A stretch of 64,000 bases of DNA, taken from assembly GCF_003002825.1 (NCBI RefSeq), contig NZ_PVTE01000025.1, positions 1 through 64,000 on the forward strand. The letters run 5' to 3'. Below are positions 46,872 through 57,300 of this stretch, in pieces. Within the stretch, counting starts at the first letter, position 1. Every line of letters begins with the position of its first letter. Source of the stretch: Spirosoma oryzae (GTDB lineage: Bacteria; Bacteroidota; Bacteroidia; Cytophagales; Spirosomataceae). A program made the position numbers and the translations under genes. The notes beneath the pieces are model-generated. The model was not told the DNA's origin, made no database searches, and saw only the letters and a program-made list of their open reading frames with translations.

Positions 46872-49688
46872 ATGCTATTCGATACCACCGCCCCCTCCAG
46901 TAGCTTCTGGACGCCACCCAAGCTGGCGACGGGCAAAGATAAATTCCTGCTCTCGCTGATGGGCTACGGGGCGGACGGCAGCCAGAACGGCTGGGGTAAG
47001 ATCAGCTCGTGGATACCCGGCCTGAACGTGGCCGCTAACAACTCGGCGCAGATCACCGCCCGGCAGGCGGGCCTGGGTGACGTAGCCAACGCCATCGGCT
47101 CGGACATGGACAACCGGATGCAGAAGTTACAGGCGGGCGTCAACGTAGTCAAGGGGGCTGTCGGTGTAGCGACCGCCAACCCAGCCCTGATTCAATCGGG
47201 CGTGCAGGGGTTGACCCAGTCGATCTCCGGCCTTGCCAACGCGCAGGACGACCCGACCCAGTACACCAGAGGTACAACTGCCTACCAGCGGTTCTTCGAT
47301 GGCGGCAAACTTTCTGTCAAGCCTGTGGGGCGGATGCCGGAAAAATCAGCAGCCCAGAAGAATGTCGATCAGGTTACCCGTCAGGCACAGGACAAAGCGG
47401 ATATGTTCATGGTCGCCAATGGCTTTCGTCCGGCCAGTAGTCTGACCGGCATTAACGCCGATGAGTCCTACAGCAGCGACTACCAGCCAGTGAATATGAC
47501 CGCGCCGCCCGTGCCGGTGAAGAATCCCGTGTCGGCTCCCGCAGATGGGTCACTACCCACACCCGCTGTCGGCACGCTGCCAACCCGGTCGAATGCGCGT
47601 AACTTTATTCGTGTCGATGACGAAACGTTTGGCGTTGCCAACGGGCAGCCGGTATCATCGGTGACGGGCGTTGTTGCGCCAGGCAAATCCGCCGTACCCA
47701 ACGACCTGCGTGGTGCTATAGACACCGGCACTGACTGGACCCGTACTTGGATGGCCCGCCAAGCCGCACTGGGCAACGCCGCACTGCAACGAGATGACAT
47801 GCAGGCCAGTACACGTATTGGCAAAACAGAGATAACGGCACCTTCCGACATGAACGCGATGGGTACAACCATCGGTGACGCGGCTGGTTATTACAATCCG
47901 AACACGGGGAAGTCACACATTTCTTCTGCTAACGACCCCGCCTATGCGTCGACGGCAGCAACCCACGAAGCAACCCATAACGCACAGGACCTACTGACGT
48001 ATCGTAAGGACGGAAAGGACAGTGGCGCACTGCATAAAACGTACCAAGAAATTAGCGCCCGAATCCAACATCCAACTGGTCTCGCTAAAATGCTCACCTC
48101 CAAGCGCGCCCAGAACTACAACAGTTATCTGTCGAAACCAGAAGAGGCGCACGCCCGTATCATGCAATTGCGCCGTGAGCTTAATATGGCCCCCGATGCC
48201 AATATCGACAGAGAGACATTGTCAAAATACTTCAAGGGAAAGCCCAGTCAGGCAGCCAATGACCTGCGGGCTATACTCAGCGAGGATGACATCTACCAAC
48301 TGCTGGACCCGAAGAAAGTGGTGAGCACACAACGGGAACGAAACGACGGGCAGCTCTATGCCGCATCGGGCGGGAAACTGCCGGGGGAGAATCGGTACCC
48401 GGCGAGCGACAAAGTATCGGAGGATGCGGTGATTATCGACAAGGCCACCGGCCAGAAACTCGGCGAGATGCGGCATGGGGAGCGCGTCTTCGACCAGGAC
48501 GCTACCCGCACAATGGAAGCCCTCGTCGACAGGGGTGACCACGCATCGCTGGGCCGTTTCGTGCTGGCCGAAATGCTGACCCATCCCGACTACCAGGATC
48601 GGAATGCAGTGGCGGTTGCGTTTGCGGGTGGTGGGAAACTGACCGGCAGGCCCGTTGGTCGTTTGCCGGAGAAAGACAAAGCACAACGATACGCGGAACA
48701 GTCGGCATTCAACCGGCGCATTGACGAGCAAATGTTCAATGCGATCAATGGCTACGCGCCACTCAGTTCGTATACCGGTATTCAGGCGGGCAGTCAGCCC
48801 GTACCGGTCCCGGTTGATCGACCCGCCCCAATCCTGCCAGACCCAACGGGTAATGATATACCCGAGGTAACCGTCAGCGGCAAACGGACGACGGCTACGC
48901 AGCGACCCTACACGATGCTACCCGAAGGGGCGGCTTCCGCTGCCAGTCTGACGGGTATGGCTGACCGCGTTGTTGCGCCCCCCGTACTGGCTACACCTGC
49001 TGTCCCTTCTCATCCTTCTCCCGCTACTCCCGCTACTACTGCCACCTCGGAAAAGGTCAAGAAAGCAGGTGGTGGAGTCGATTGGTGGGGTATGGGCAGT
49101 GACGCGCTGCGAGCGGTGACAGCGGCAATAGGTGCAGGCCAGCCCCTGCCGACCCGACCCGTCAACCCAAATCTACAGCAGATGAGCCGGGAGCTGGCCG
49201 ACCGCCAGAACGAAGGACTGTCGGGCCTGGAGCGTACCAACCTGCTGCGCCAGCAGGCCGACCAGCAGGGGCGTGACGTGCAGATGATCCGCGATACCAT
49301 CGGTGGTGGTGGCAATGCAAACGCAGTACTCGCTGCCGTTGGAGCCGCCAGTGATCGAAGTAATGCGATGACCCAGCAGATCGAGGGGGTGGATCGCAGC
49401 CAGCGCCAGCAGAACCGGGAGAACTACTACCGCGACCTGATCGGCTCGCAGGCGGGCAGCGACGCCATCTTCGCCCAGCAGTACGCGCAGGCCGTGCAGC
49501 AGAAAGGAGCGTTCGCCCAGGCGATGGCTGCCAACCTGCAAAGCATGGCCGATCGCAGCCAGTACGACAAAGCCTACGGTGAAGGCTCGACCTACCACGA
49601 CCTGATGACCCAGCTCCTGAAACGTACCGGCTCCCGGCGCGACTACGCCGACGCACCTGTCACCAGCCTAACCCCCAAACTGCCGTGA
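46872..49688 (+). CDS. 938-aa virion-associated protein with HEATH metallopeptidase-like motif
   Basis: A zinc-protease-like motif ATHEATHNAQDL (His365, Glu366, His369) is followed by KPEEAHAR about 55 residues later, a possible third ligand. The segment GGKLxxxPVGRxPEKxxAQ ... N-G-(F/Y)-x-P-x-S-S-x-T-G-I occurs twice (about 148-205 and 588-645). QKLGEMRHGERVFDQDATRT ... GDHASLGRFVLAEMLTHPDY is a block seen in large phage virion proteins. A Pro/Ala-rich linker (near 700-730) and a helical, Gln-rich C-terminus follow. Likely an internal or tail-associated protein; peptidoglycan or protein cleavage is possible. Confidence 0.5.
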   Translation: MLFDTTAPSSSFWTPPKLATGKDKFLLSLMGYGADGSQNGWGKISSWIPGLNVAANNSAQITARQAGLGDVANAIGSDMDNRMQKLQAGVNVVKGAVGVATANPALIQSGVQGLTQSISGLANAQDDPTQYTRGTTAYQRFFDGGKLSVKPVGRMPEKSAAQKNVDQVTRQAQDKADMFMVANGFRPASSLTGINADESYSSDYQPVNMTAPPVPVKNPVSAPADGSLPTPAVGTLPTRSNARNFIRVDDETFGVANGQPVSSVTGVVAPGKSAVPNDLRGAIDTGTDWTRTWMARQAALGNAALQRDDMQASTRIGKTEITAPSDMNAMGTTIGDAAGYYNPNTGKSHISSANDPAYASTAATHEATHNAQDLLTYRKDGKDSGALHKTYQEISARIQHPTGLAKMLTSKRAQNYNSYLSKPEEAHARIMQLRRELNMAPDANIDRETLSKYFKGKPSQAANDLRAILSEDDIYQLLDPKKVVSTQRERNDGQLYAASGGKLPGENRYPASDKVSEDAVIIDKATGQKLGEMRHGERVFDQDATRTMEALVDRGDHASLGRFVLAEMLTHPDYQDRNAVAVAFAGGGKLTGRPVGRLPEKDKAQRYAEQSAFNRRIDEQMFNAINGYAPLSSYTGIQAGSQPVPVPVDRPAPILPDPTGNDIPEVTVSGKRTTATQRPYTMLPEGAASAASLTGMADRVVAPPVLATPAVPSHPSPATPATTATSEKVKKAGGGVDWWGMGSDALRAVTAAIGAGQPLPTRPVNPNLQQMSRELADRQNEGLSGLERTNLLRQQADQQGRDVQMIRDTIGGGGNANAVLAAVGAASDRSNAMTQQIEGVDRSQRQQNRENYYRDLIGSQAGSDAIFAQQYAQAVQQKGAFAQAMAANLQSMADRSQYDKAYGEGSTYHDLMTQLLKRTGSRRDYADAPVTSLTPKLP

Positions 49689-49711
49689 GAAACCGAGGAT
49701 GGGGTGACGGA

Positions 49712-49813
49712 ATGATCCGCTTCACAAAAGTAATGGCCATCTATACGGGGCTGTATTGGTGGAATTTTTTCTGGGCGATTGTTTTCATTCACTTACTGGG
49801 CATTTTAAAATGA
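49712..49813 (+). CDS. 33-aa membrane micropeptide between virion genes
   Basis: MIRFTKVMAIYTGLYWWNFF then WAIVFIHLLGILK: one very hydrophobic, Trp-rich helix. Its TGA overlaps the next gene's ATG (ATGA), supporting real, coupled translation. Position among late genes would suit a small lysis or virion membrane peptide; no family. Confidence 0.5.
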   Translation: MIRFTKVMAIYTGLYWWNFFWAIVFIHLLGILK

Positions 49814-51306
49814 TAACTAACCCGTACTTTAACCCCTACAATGCAGCCCAGCAGTACCGACCGGGGATGCAGTCATCGCTGGCGCTGGCGCTGATGCCGA
49901 CCGATAACTTCGCCCAGAAACGGGCGGACGCGGCGGCTACGTTCCAGTATGCTCAGTACGCCAACCAGCTCGCCGAGCAGGATGCCGCCCAGAAGGACAA
50001 GGCACTGGCCGATACGCAGGCCACGCTCGACGCCATCGACAAGCAGGGGCTGTTGCAGACCGACACGCGCCGGTTGAACGCGATGTACACCGAGCGGTGG
50101 CGCAAGCAGATTGAAGACGAGATCAAGAACAACTACGGGGGTGACATCGTCCGCTTCCAGCGGGAGCGGCAGCCGTATCTGGTCAAGAGTTTTCTATCTC
50201 AGCTCCAGAATGCACCGGAGTTTGCCGATGCGCTGGAGAACAAAGTTGCATATGCGCAAATCAAAGATGCGCAGGCGAAGGGTAAGCTGTTGATTGGTAA
50301 TACCGATCAGGACTGGCGCGACTATCAGGAGGGTCGCCTGACCCGGCTTCCCTTCCGTGGGGCGTATGATGCGCCCAAGGAAGGATTCGATTACTTCGAT
50401 AAGAACGTTCACCCCACCGCCCCATACGGTACGCGTGACGGCAAAGCTATCGAGGTAAGCCAGCAGGATTTGCTGAATCACTTGCTCTCGCAGGGTATGA
50501 CCCCGCAGCAGGCAACCGACTACGTGGGTAAGCTCGGTTACCGGGGTGGTCGCTTCTGGAAGATGGAATCGCAGAAACCGTGGGATGCGCAGAAGACCGC
50601 CTTTGATCAGAATATGGACATTGCCAAGTTCAAGCAGACGGGAGCTAGTCAGGCGGAGACGGCCCGCCACAACCGGGCAATGGAAGCCCACGCCCGTCGC
50701 ACCGAAAAGCAGAACGAGTCGAGTGGTGGCACCGGCATCGGTAACTTGACTACGGCAGACATTCTCTTCAATCCTCGGGCGGGCGGTGCTGTGCAGGACA
50801 ACCGCTACGGGCGGGCACTGCTGGTCACCAAAGGCGTGTCGGGTGAGGTGGCCGACCAGGCAATGCGTTCAGCAGGCATCGACCCGCGCAACCGGGTGGC
50901 GGCACTCGACCGAACCGGCCAGCCCGAACTCAACGGCCGGCAGGTGTATCAGTCGAACGTAAAAGAGGTCTACACCCTCGACGGAAAACAGCGCATTCGA
51001 TCGGAGAAGCCGATCATCTTTCAGCGCGTCGACGCCAGTGAGATCATTCACGATCCCGTCAGCGGCCAGCCTTTCATCAAGGGTAGCTACAAGGTAGCTG
51101 GTGGTGAGGGTCAGGAGCGAGAGGTGCTGATCCCACTCGCCAAATCCGTGGCTGCCTACGCTTCTGCCAATGCCCAGTCACCGGTCAACGACTCCAAGGC
51201 CGAAGCTGCCCAGAATGCCAGCTCACTGAACCGGGAAGCTGCCCGTCAGCAGCAACGCACCGGCAACGTGGCTACGGTAAATGATATTCTAAATTCCACC
51301 TGGTAG
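49810..51306 (+). CDS. Virion-type protein, 498 aa, Gln/Ala-rich helical
   Basis: Begins MITNPYFNPYNAAQQYRPGM (an earlier in-frame ATG would overlap the 33-aa gene entirely). A long helical region with coiled-coil potential (YAQYANQLAEQDAAQKDKAL, THTERW-like basic segments) is followed by a beta-rich C-terminal half (VKEVYTLDGKQRIRSEKPII). It is 2 bp from the giant gene. An internal core or ejection protein is plausible from size, composition and place. Confidence 0.5.
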   Translation: MITNPYFNPYNAAQQYRPGMQSSLALALMPTDNFAQKRADAAATFQYAQYANQLAEQDAAQKDKALADTQATLDAIDKQGLLQTDTRRLNAMYTERWRKQIEDEIKNNYGGDIVRFQRERQPYLVKSFLSQLQNAPEFADALENKVAYAQIKDAQAKGKLLIGNTDQDWRDYQEGRLTRLPFRGAYDAPKEGFDYFDKNVHPTAPYGTRDGKAIEVSQQDLLNHLLSQGMTPQQATDYVGKLGYRGGRFWKMESQKPWDAQKTAFDQNMDIAKFKQTGASQAETARHNRAMEAHARRTEKQNESSGGTGIGNLTTADILFNPRAGGAVQDNRYGRALLVTKGVSGEVADQAMRSAGIDPRNRVAALDRTGQPELNGRQVYQSNVKEVYTLDGKQRIRSEKPIIFQRVDASEIIHDPVSGQPFIKGSYKVAGGEGQEREVLIPLAKSVAAYASANAQSPVNDSKAEAAQNASSLNREAARQQQRTGNVATVNDILNSTW

Positions 51307-51309
51307 TAT

Positions 51310-54300
51310 ATGATGCCTTCCCCTACAACCCAAACTGTTTCGTCTAAACCCTCGCCCGGTGGCGCACTGCCTGCGACCCCGCAGCAGGCGCAGATCAACG
51401 CGGTCGGTATTCGTCAGCTTAGTCAGGCACTCCAGAATGCCGGGATGGACGGGGCGACCGCCCTGCGTCGTTACAACGATGCCGTCCGGCAGGGGCCACA
51501 GCAGACCGAGATCGCCTTGGGTAAACTCCAGCAGGTAGCCGACACCATCGGCTACGACGCGGACATTCGCTACGGGGTGTACCAGGCACCAAAGCCAGTA
51601 AGGCCCGCACCAACTCCAGAGCAGGAAGCGAAGTCGAGTACAGCAATAGAAACCGGCAAGGCATTCTGGAATGGACTTGTCGATGCAGCATCGGGTATTT
51701 CACGCTTGCCGCAGGCGGCTGTCGATACGTTTGTGATGGCTGATGCGCTGCGCAGCCCGGTACCAACACTGGCAATGCAGATCGCCGATAATCGTCCAGC
51801 GACAAAGGTTGTATCGGGAGGATTACAGGCGGTGGGGGACTTTGCGACCGCCATGCTCGATCACGCCAAAGTTGATCTCGATACGTCGGGCAAATACGAT
51901 CAGGGGCTTATCGTCTCGGATGGCGAGGGAGGGTATAAGCTGGGTTCGCTCGAAGGGGCAGCCCACAGTATCGGTTCATCGGCGGCATTCATGGCGAGTA
52001 TGCTGGGGCCTGGCCTTGCGGGAAAGGTCGGCACCAAACTTGGTATCGTTGGTAAAGCCCTGAAAGCGGCGCAGGCCGAAGGTAACGTCGAGCGGGTTGC
52101 CGAACTAACCCGGCAGGCGATCGGTACCGACAAGGCTACCCGCTTCCTCGGTGGGGTCGTCTCGCAGCTCCAGCCGCTGTATCAGGATGCGCTCGATGCC
52201 ACGGGCAACCCGCAGCAGGCGGCCCGTTTCGCTGGACTGGTTGCGCCCGTCGTGGCCGCCGTCGATGCGTTTACCGGCGTAGAGTCGATGCTGGGCAAGA
52301 GCGAGCTGGCTGCCGCCCGTAAGGGTATGATCCGCGAGGCGCTGGGCCGGATGGGTACGGAAGTAACTGAGGATGCCATGATCCCTGCCGCCCGCAGCTT
52401 CATTGATAAGTTCGTCAAAGACCCACTGGTTACCGGAGCCAGAGAGATGGCAATCGAGGGCATCACCGAGACGGGTCAGGAAGCCTACACCAAACTCGTC
52501 GAGAACATTTTCGACGCTACCGACAAGCAGAGTAAGTTCGCCGAGCAGACGGGTGACACCACGCTACGGATGCTCAACTCACTGGCAATGGGCGGGGCGT
52601 TCGGTTTCGCGGCGGGCGGGGCGGGGCGGATGGCGCAGAATATCGGCGCTCACCACCCGGCAGCATTTGCTATGCTCCAGGACGCCTACCGGCAGGAGGG
52701 CAAAGTCGGCCTGCAATCGGCGCTCGATGATCTGGCCGATGGGGCCGACCGCATCAGTCGGGAGGGGGGCGACGGAGAGGGCATGAAGCAGCAGCTCGGT
52801 AAGATGGCGTCGGTCATTCAGAGTTTCAAAAACCCCTATACCGTAGCGCCGAAGACCCAGTTTCAGTACTACGACCTCAACTACAACCAGCTTCCCGATC
52901 AGCAGCAGCAGCTCGATGAACTGAGGGTTCGACGCGATGGACTAATAGGTGACCAACCTACCGACATCGACGAGCAAGGAAACCCCTACGCCGTCGATCC
53001 GGTCGTTGCCCAGCGCGAGCTAGCATTGCTCATGCCGCAAATCGAAGACCAAGGACGGCGGGTGTCGTATCTGGAAGGGGTGCGCGACCGGCTGGCCCAG
53101 ACCGGCACCTATCAGGACTGGGGCAAAGGATTCGATCTGATCGGTAAGTTCCAGCCCGGCGACCGGGTGCGGGGTACCGACGCCGATACCCGCGACGATG
53201 TCGACGGAACGGTGGCGCAGGTATCACCCGATGGACAGACGGTAACCCTGGACGTAACAAACCCCGATGGTACAACCAGGTCTGTCGACGTTCGCGCTAC
53301 CGAGGTGCGCGACGGGCAGATCGGCCCGGCCACTACGCCCGTGCAGGATACCGCGATGGGTGACATTGCGGTGGGTGACAGTATCCGTGACGGATTTCAG
53401 AACTACCAGCAGGACGACCGGGTCTACCAGCCCGGCGAGCGGGTGGTGCTGGCATCGAATCCCGATGCGTCGTTTCCGGTAACGGACGTAACGCCCAACG
53501 AGCAGGGCGACCCGGTGCTGACCATCCAGGGGCCGCAGGGTGAACTGTCCGGCACGATGGCCGAACTGACCGACAAGGCCAACCCGAACCGTCTCGTTGG
53601 TAGCTACTCGCCTACGCAGGCGCTGGCCGCCGAGGATGGCCGCAAGCAGGCAGCGGAGCGGCAGAAGAAGATCGACTCGCTCAACAAGAAAGTGCCCGCT
53701 GCCGTACGCACCGCGCTCGATGCGATGACGGACTCCGATCTGATCGCCCGCTATAATCAGGCTACCGATGCGAGCGAAAAGCAGTATATCGAACTGCTGG
53801 CCGAACAGCGATTCGGTACAGTCAATTTAAAATCAGTAACAGCAACCCAGGCGTCGGCAGCCCCCGACCCACTCGAAGCCGACACGCCTACGGTAGACCC
53901 CTACAATACGACCGCCGAAGACATCAGCGATGAGCAGTGGAATCAGCTCGCCGAAACCGACGAGATACCCGACGCCGTGGTTAACGATATGGCTGTGCGG
54001 CTGCTCGATGAGGTAAACTTCTCCGAGCGGCAACAGATGGTCTTCGAGCAGATGAACGACACCGAACTGCTGCGTTTGCAGGCGGCACTCGATTCGCTGA
54101 CGGATAAACTTGCAACCGAACCTACTACCGACAATGGAAACCAAGACATCCCGATTTCAGAAAATCCAGACCGTACCCCAGACCCCATCGGAAGCCCTGG
54201 CGAAACTGCGCCAGTCGCTGTCGGGCCTGCCGCCGAAGGAGCGCCTGTGGGAGTCAGCGAAAGCCTACCGGTCGATCCTCAGCCAGTACGTACCGGGCTG

Positions 54301-57300
54301 GAAGAACAGCAGTCTGCTGATGTATCCGGCCAAAGTAGCCCTCCAGAGCCAGCGCCAGCAGCGGAGCCGGTCTGGCGTGACCCGGTTCGCCCGAATAAGC
54401 GGCGTGCCGCCCGTCCTGTAGAAAAGAAAGCCGCTGCCACTACAGCGCCGCTGACCGACACGGTGTACCGCGAGTTCAGACAGTCGCCCGCCGACTATGC
54501 CTTCCCCGCTGGTGTACTGGAGGGGATCGCCACGCGCATTCTCGATGGCTCGGTGACCAACCGAGACATGGCCGTCTACCAGAACCGCCGTACCGAGATC
54601 GACAACATTAAGGCCACGCTGCCCGCAACCACGGCGCAGGGAAAGGCGATCGACCAGGCCGAGGCAACGCTCGACGAGGATAGCGACGAGCTGGGAGAAA
54701 CCATCGACCGATACGAACAGGAGCGCCAGCGGCGGGCGGCAGAAGACAGCGCCCCGTCCGATCAGCAGATCGACGAGCAGCTACGGAAGCTGGCCGCTGG
54801 CGACAAGAAAGCCCGCAGGCAGGCGGCAGTCCAGGCCATCAGCGAACCCATCGCTGATGGCGAAGAGATTGACATCGATGGCGACCTGTCACCCGAAGAG
54901 ATCACTAGTGAAGCGGCTACGGCTACGCCCGCCGACGAGGTGAGTGTCGGTACGATCGGCACGACGGTGAAGGTGCTGCTGTCAGGGGGTAAGGCGACGC
55001 AGGGAGTAATTGTCGGTAAAGGGAAAGATGGCGATGTCATGGTGCGCCGGATGAACCGGCAGGGTACGATGGAAGAGGACTTTCCCCACCCACCGTCGAG
55101 CCTACTCTCGCCATCGGGTAAAGCGATCAGCATCGACCCAAGCCTTCCCGCCTACAACCCACCGACCGCGAGTGGACTCGACGCAAAAAAACTGGCCGCT
55201 GGTCAGCGCGTCATCGTGCCGGGCGCTACTACGCCACGGGTAGTAGCCGACATAGTATCGGTAAATCCTGACGGCAGCGCCGACGTGCGTGTCGTACTGT
55301 CGGGCGCTACGCGCACGGTTCCGGCCAGTCAGATGAGTGAGCCGACCGCGACTGAACTGACGCAGCTCAAAAATAAACTCGCCGAGCGGGCCGACACCGA
55401 ACGACGACAGGGTATTCGTCGGCAGGTCGCGGACCAGGCCGCCACGCCAGTTGGCGAGCAGGCACTGTCTGAACTGAGTAAACAACTGCGCAAAGCGTTC
55501 CCCCGCCTACGGGTGGTGTTGCTGTCGGGCGCTGCCATGCAGGAGCAGTTCGGCACCAACGACCGGGGCCGGATTCAGACCGGTACGGTATACCTGAACA
55601 CGGACGGAGCCACTGCCGATACGCCGATCCACGAGTTTGCCCACGCCTACATGGGGGTCATCAAGCGGGATATGCCATCGGTCTATGAACGCGGCCTGTC
55701 ACTCGTTGAGGGAACCGAGTACGAAGCCCGCGTCAGACAGCAGTACCCCGAACTGACGAGCCGGGAAACGGTGCTCGACGAGGCGCTGGTCACGGCCATC
55801 GGCGAAAAGGGGGCAGGGATGCAGCAACCCTCGAAGCTGAGAAATTTTCTAACATGGGCCAAAGCGATGCTAACCAAGATCGGCAGTCGCCTGGGTATCC
55901 CTGTCTCGCTGGAAACCACACTGGACAGTTTCGCTACCGCCCGCGCCAGTGAACTGCTGTCTGGCTATAAACTCTCCGACTCGGCAGGGGAGGGGATCGA
56001 CGCCAGCCACAAGGCGGGCGTTCCGCTGCCATCTGTCGTCGACGAGAACTGGCTGGTTGCCAACGGGTCAAATCTCGACAGCGCAGGCGGCAAGGAACTG
56101 GTCGAGAGTCGTCAGGTAATCTACGACCCGGTGACGGATACGTACAGCAAAGTGGAAGTCGACCTGACTACCGAAACGAACGACATCCGTAGTAGTCTTG
56201 GTGCCATAAAAAAGGAGGGTGGCTGGACGAACTGGCTGGTCGACCACGCCAACTTTCTCGACCCGCAGAATATGGGCCGGGTGCTGTTCGGCGAGAGCGA
56301 GCGGGGTAAGCAGTGGAAGGCGCTGATCGAAGGGCAACTGGCGATGGTGGCTCCCATGAAAGTGGCGGGACACGAAGCGTTCAAAACGTTCTACGCGCTG
56401 CTCGACGGGAAGACGACCTACCGGGGGGCGGCCAGTGCCGAGAGTGTCGAACGCTGGGATGTGACCGGTAGTGTGGCGGGGCAGGCAGCGAACCTGAAAA
56501 TTCCTGTCGACATCGCCGTCGACATCGCCATGCAGTACCGCACGATCATCACCACCAAGGGGCACTTCGATCCCAAGCACCGGGAGAAGACGCGGGCCGG
56601 TATCGCGCCGACGATGCAGGTGCAGCTCCCCAACCCCGAAGACCCCAAGAACCCGATCATCGTCGATCTGGACAAGCAGCAGCTACGGGCGCTCGAAGAC
56701 CGGGTCTTCAACCAGGACGCGTCCACGATGGCGCTCGTGCAGAAATGGAACGATCATACCAAAGCGATGTATGGCCCGCTGGCCCGCATCCGCCTGCTGA
56801 TGACCGGCCAGACGCTCGATAACATCGCTGACTATTACCCGATTACCACGGCGTCGACCGAGCAGTCGATCATGGGTCGCAGCATCGAACGGTTCATCGA
56901 CGATGCGGGCTACCTGAAAGACCGAAACTCCGGCGCTCCAGCCCGCATCCGTGCCGATGGGTTTCTGGCATCAGTGAATCGCTACCAGAATGCCGCCGAG
57001 GATTACGTGCAGCTCTCGCCGCTGTGGCAGAACCTGAAGGGACTCGCCCAGCGTCAGCAGCCACTCTTGAACCAGCTCGGCTACGACCGATTGCAGGGAG
57101 CCATCAACAAACTGGCTGACTCCTACGCAGCCCCCAACGCCGGGTCTATGAAGGTCGACTCGTGGTTCAGCTACGATCTGCGCAAGCTGCTCAAACTGGC
57201 AACACTCTCCCGATTTGCCTTCAACGTGGCGATTCCCTTAAAACAAACGACAGGATTTCTGTCGGCCTACGGATCGGGAGCCATCAAGCAGGAGTATCTG

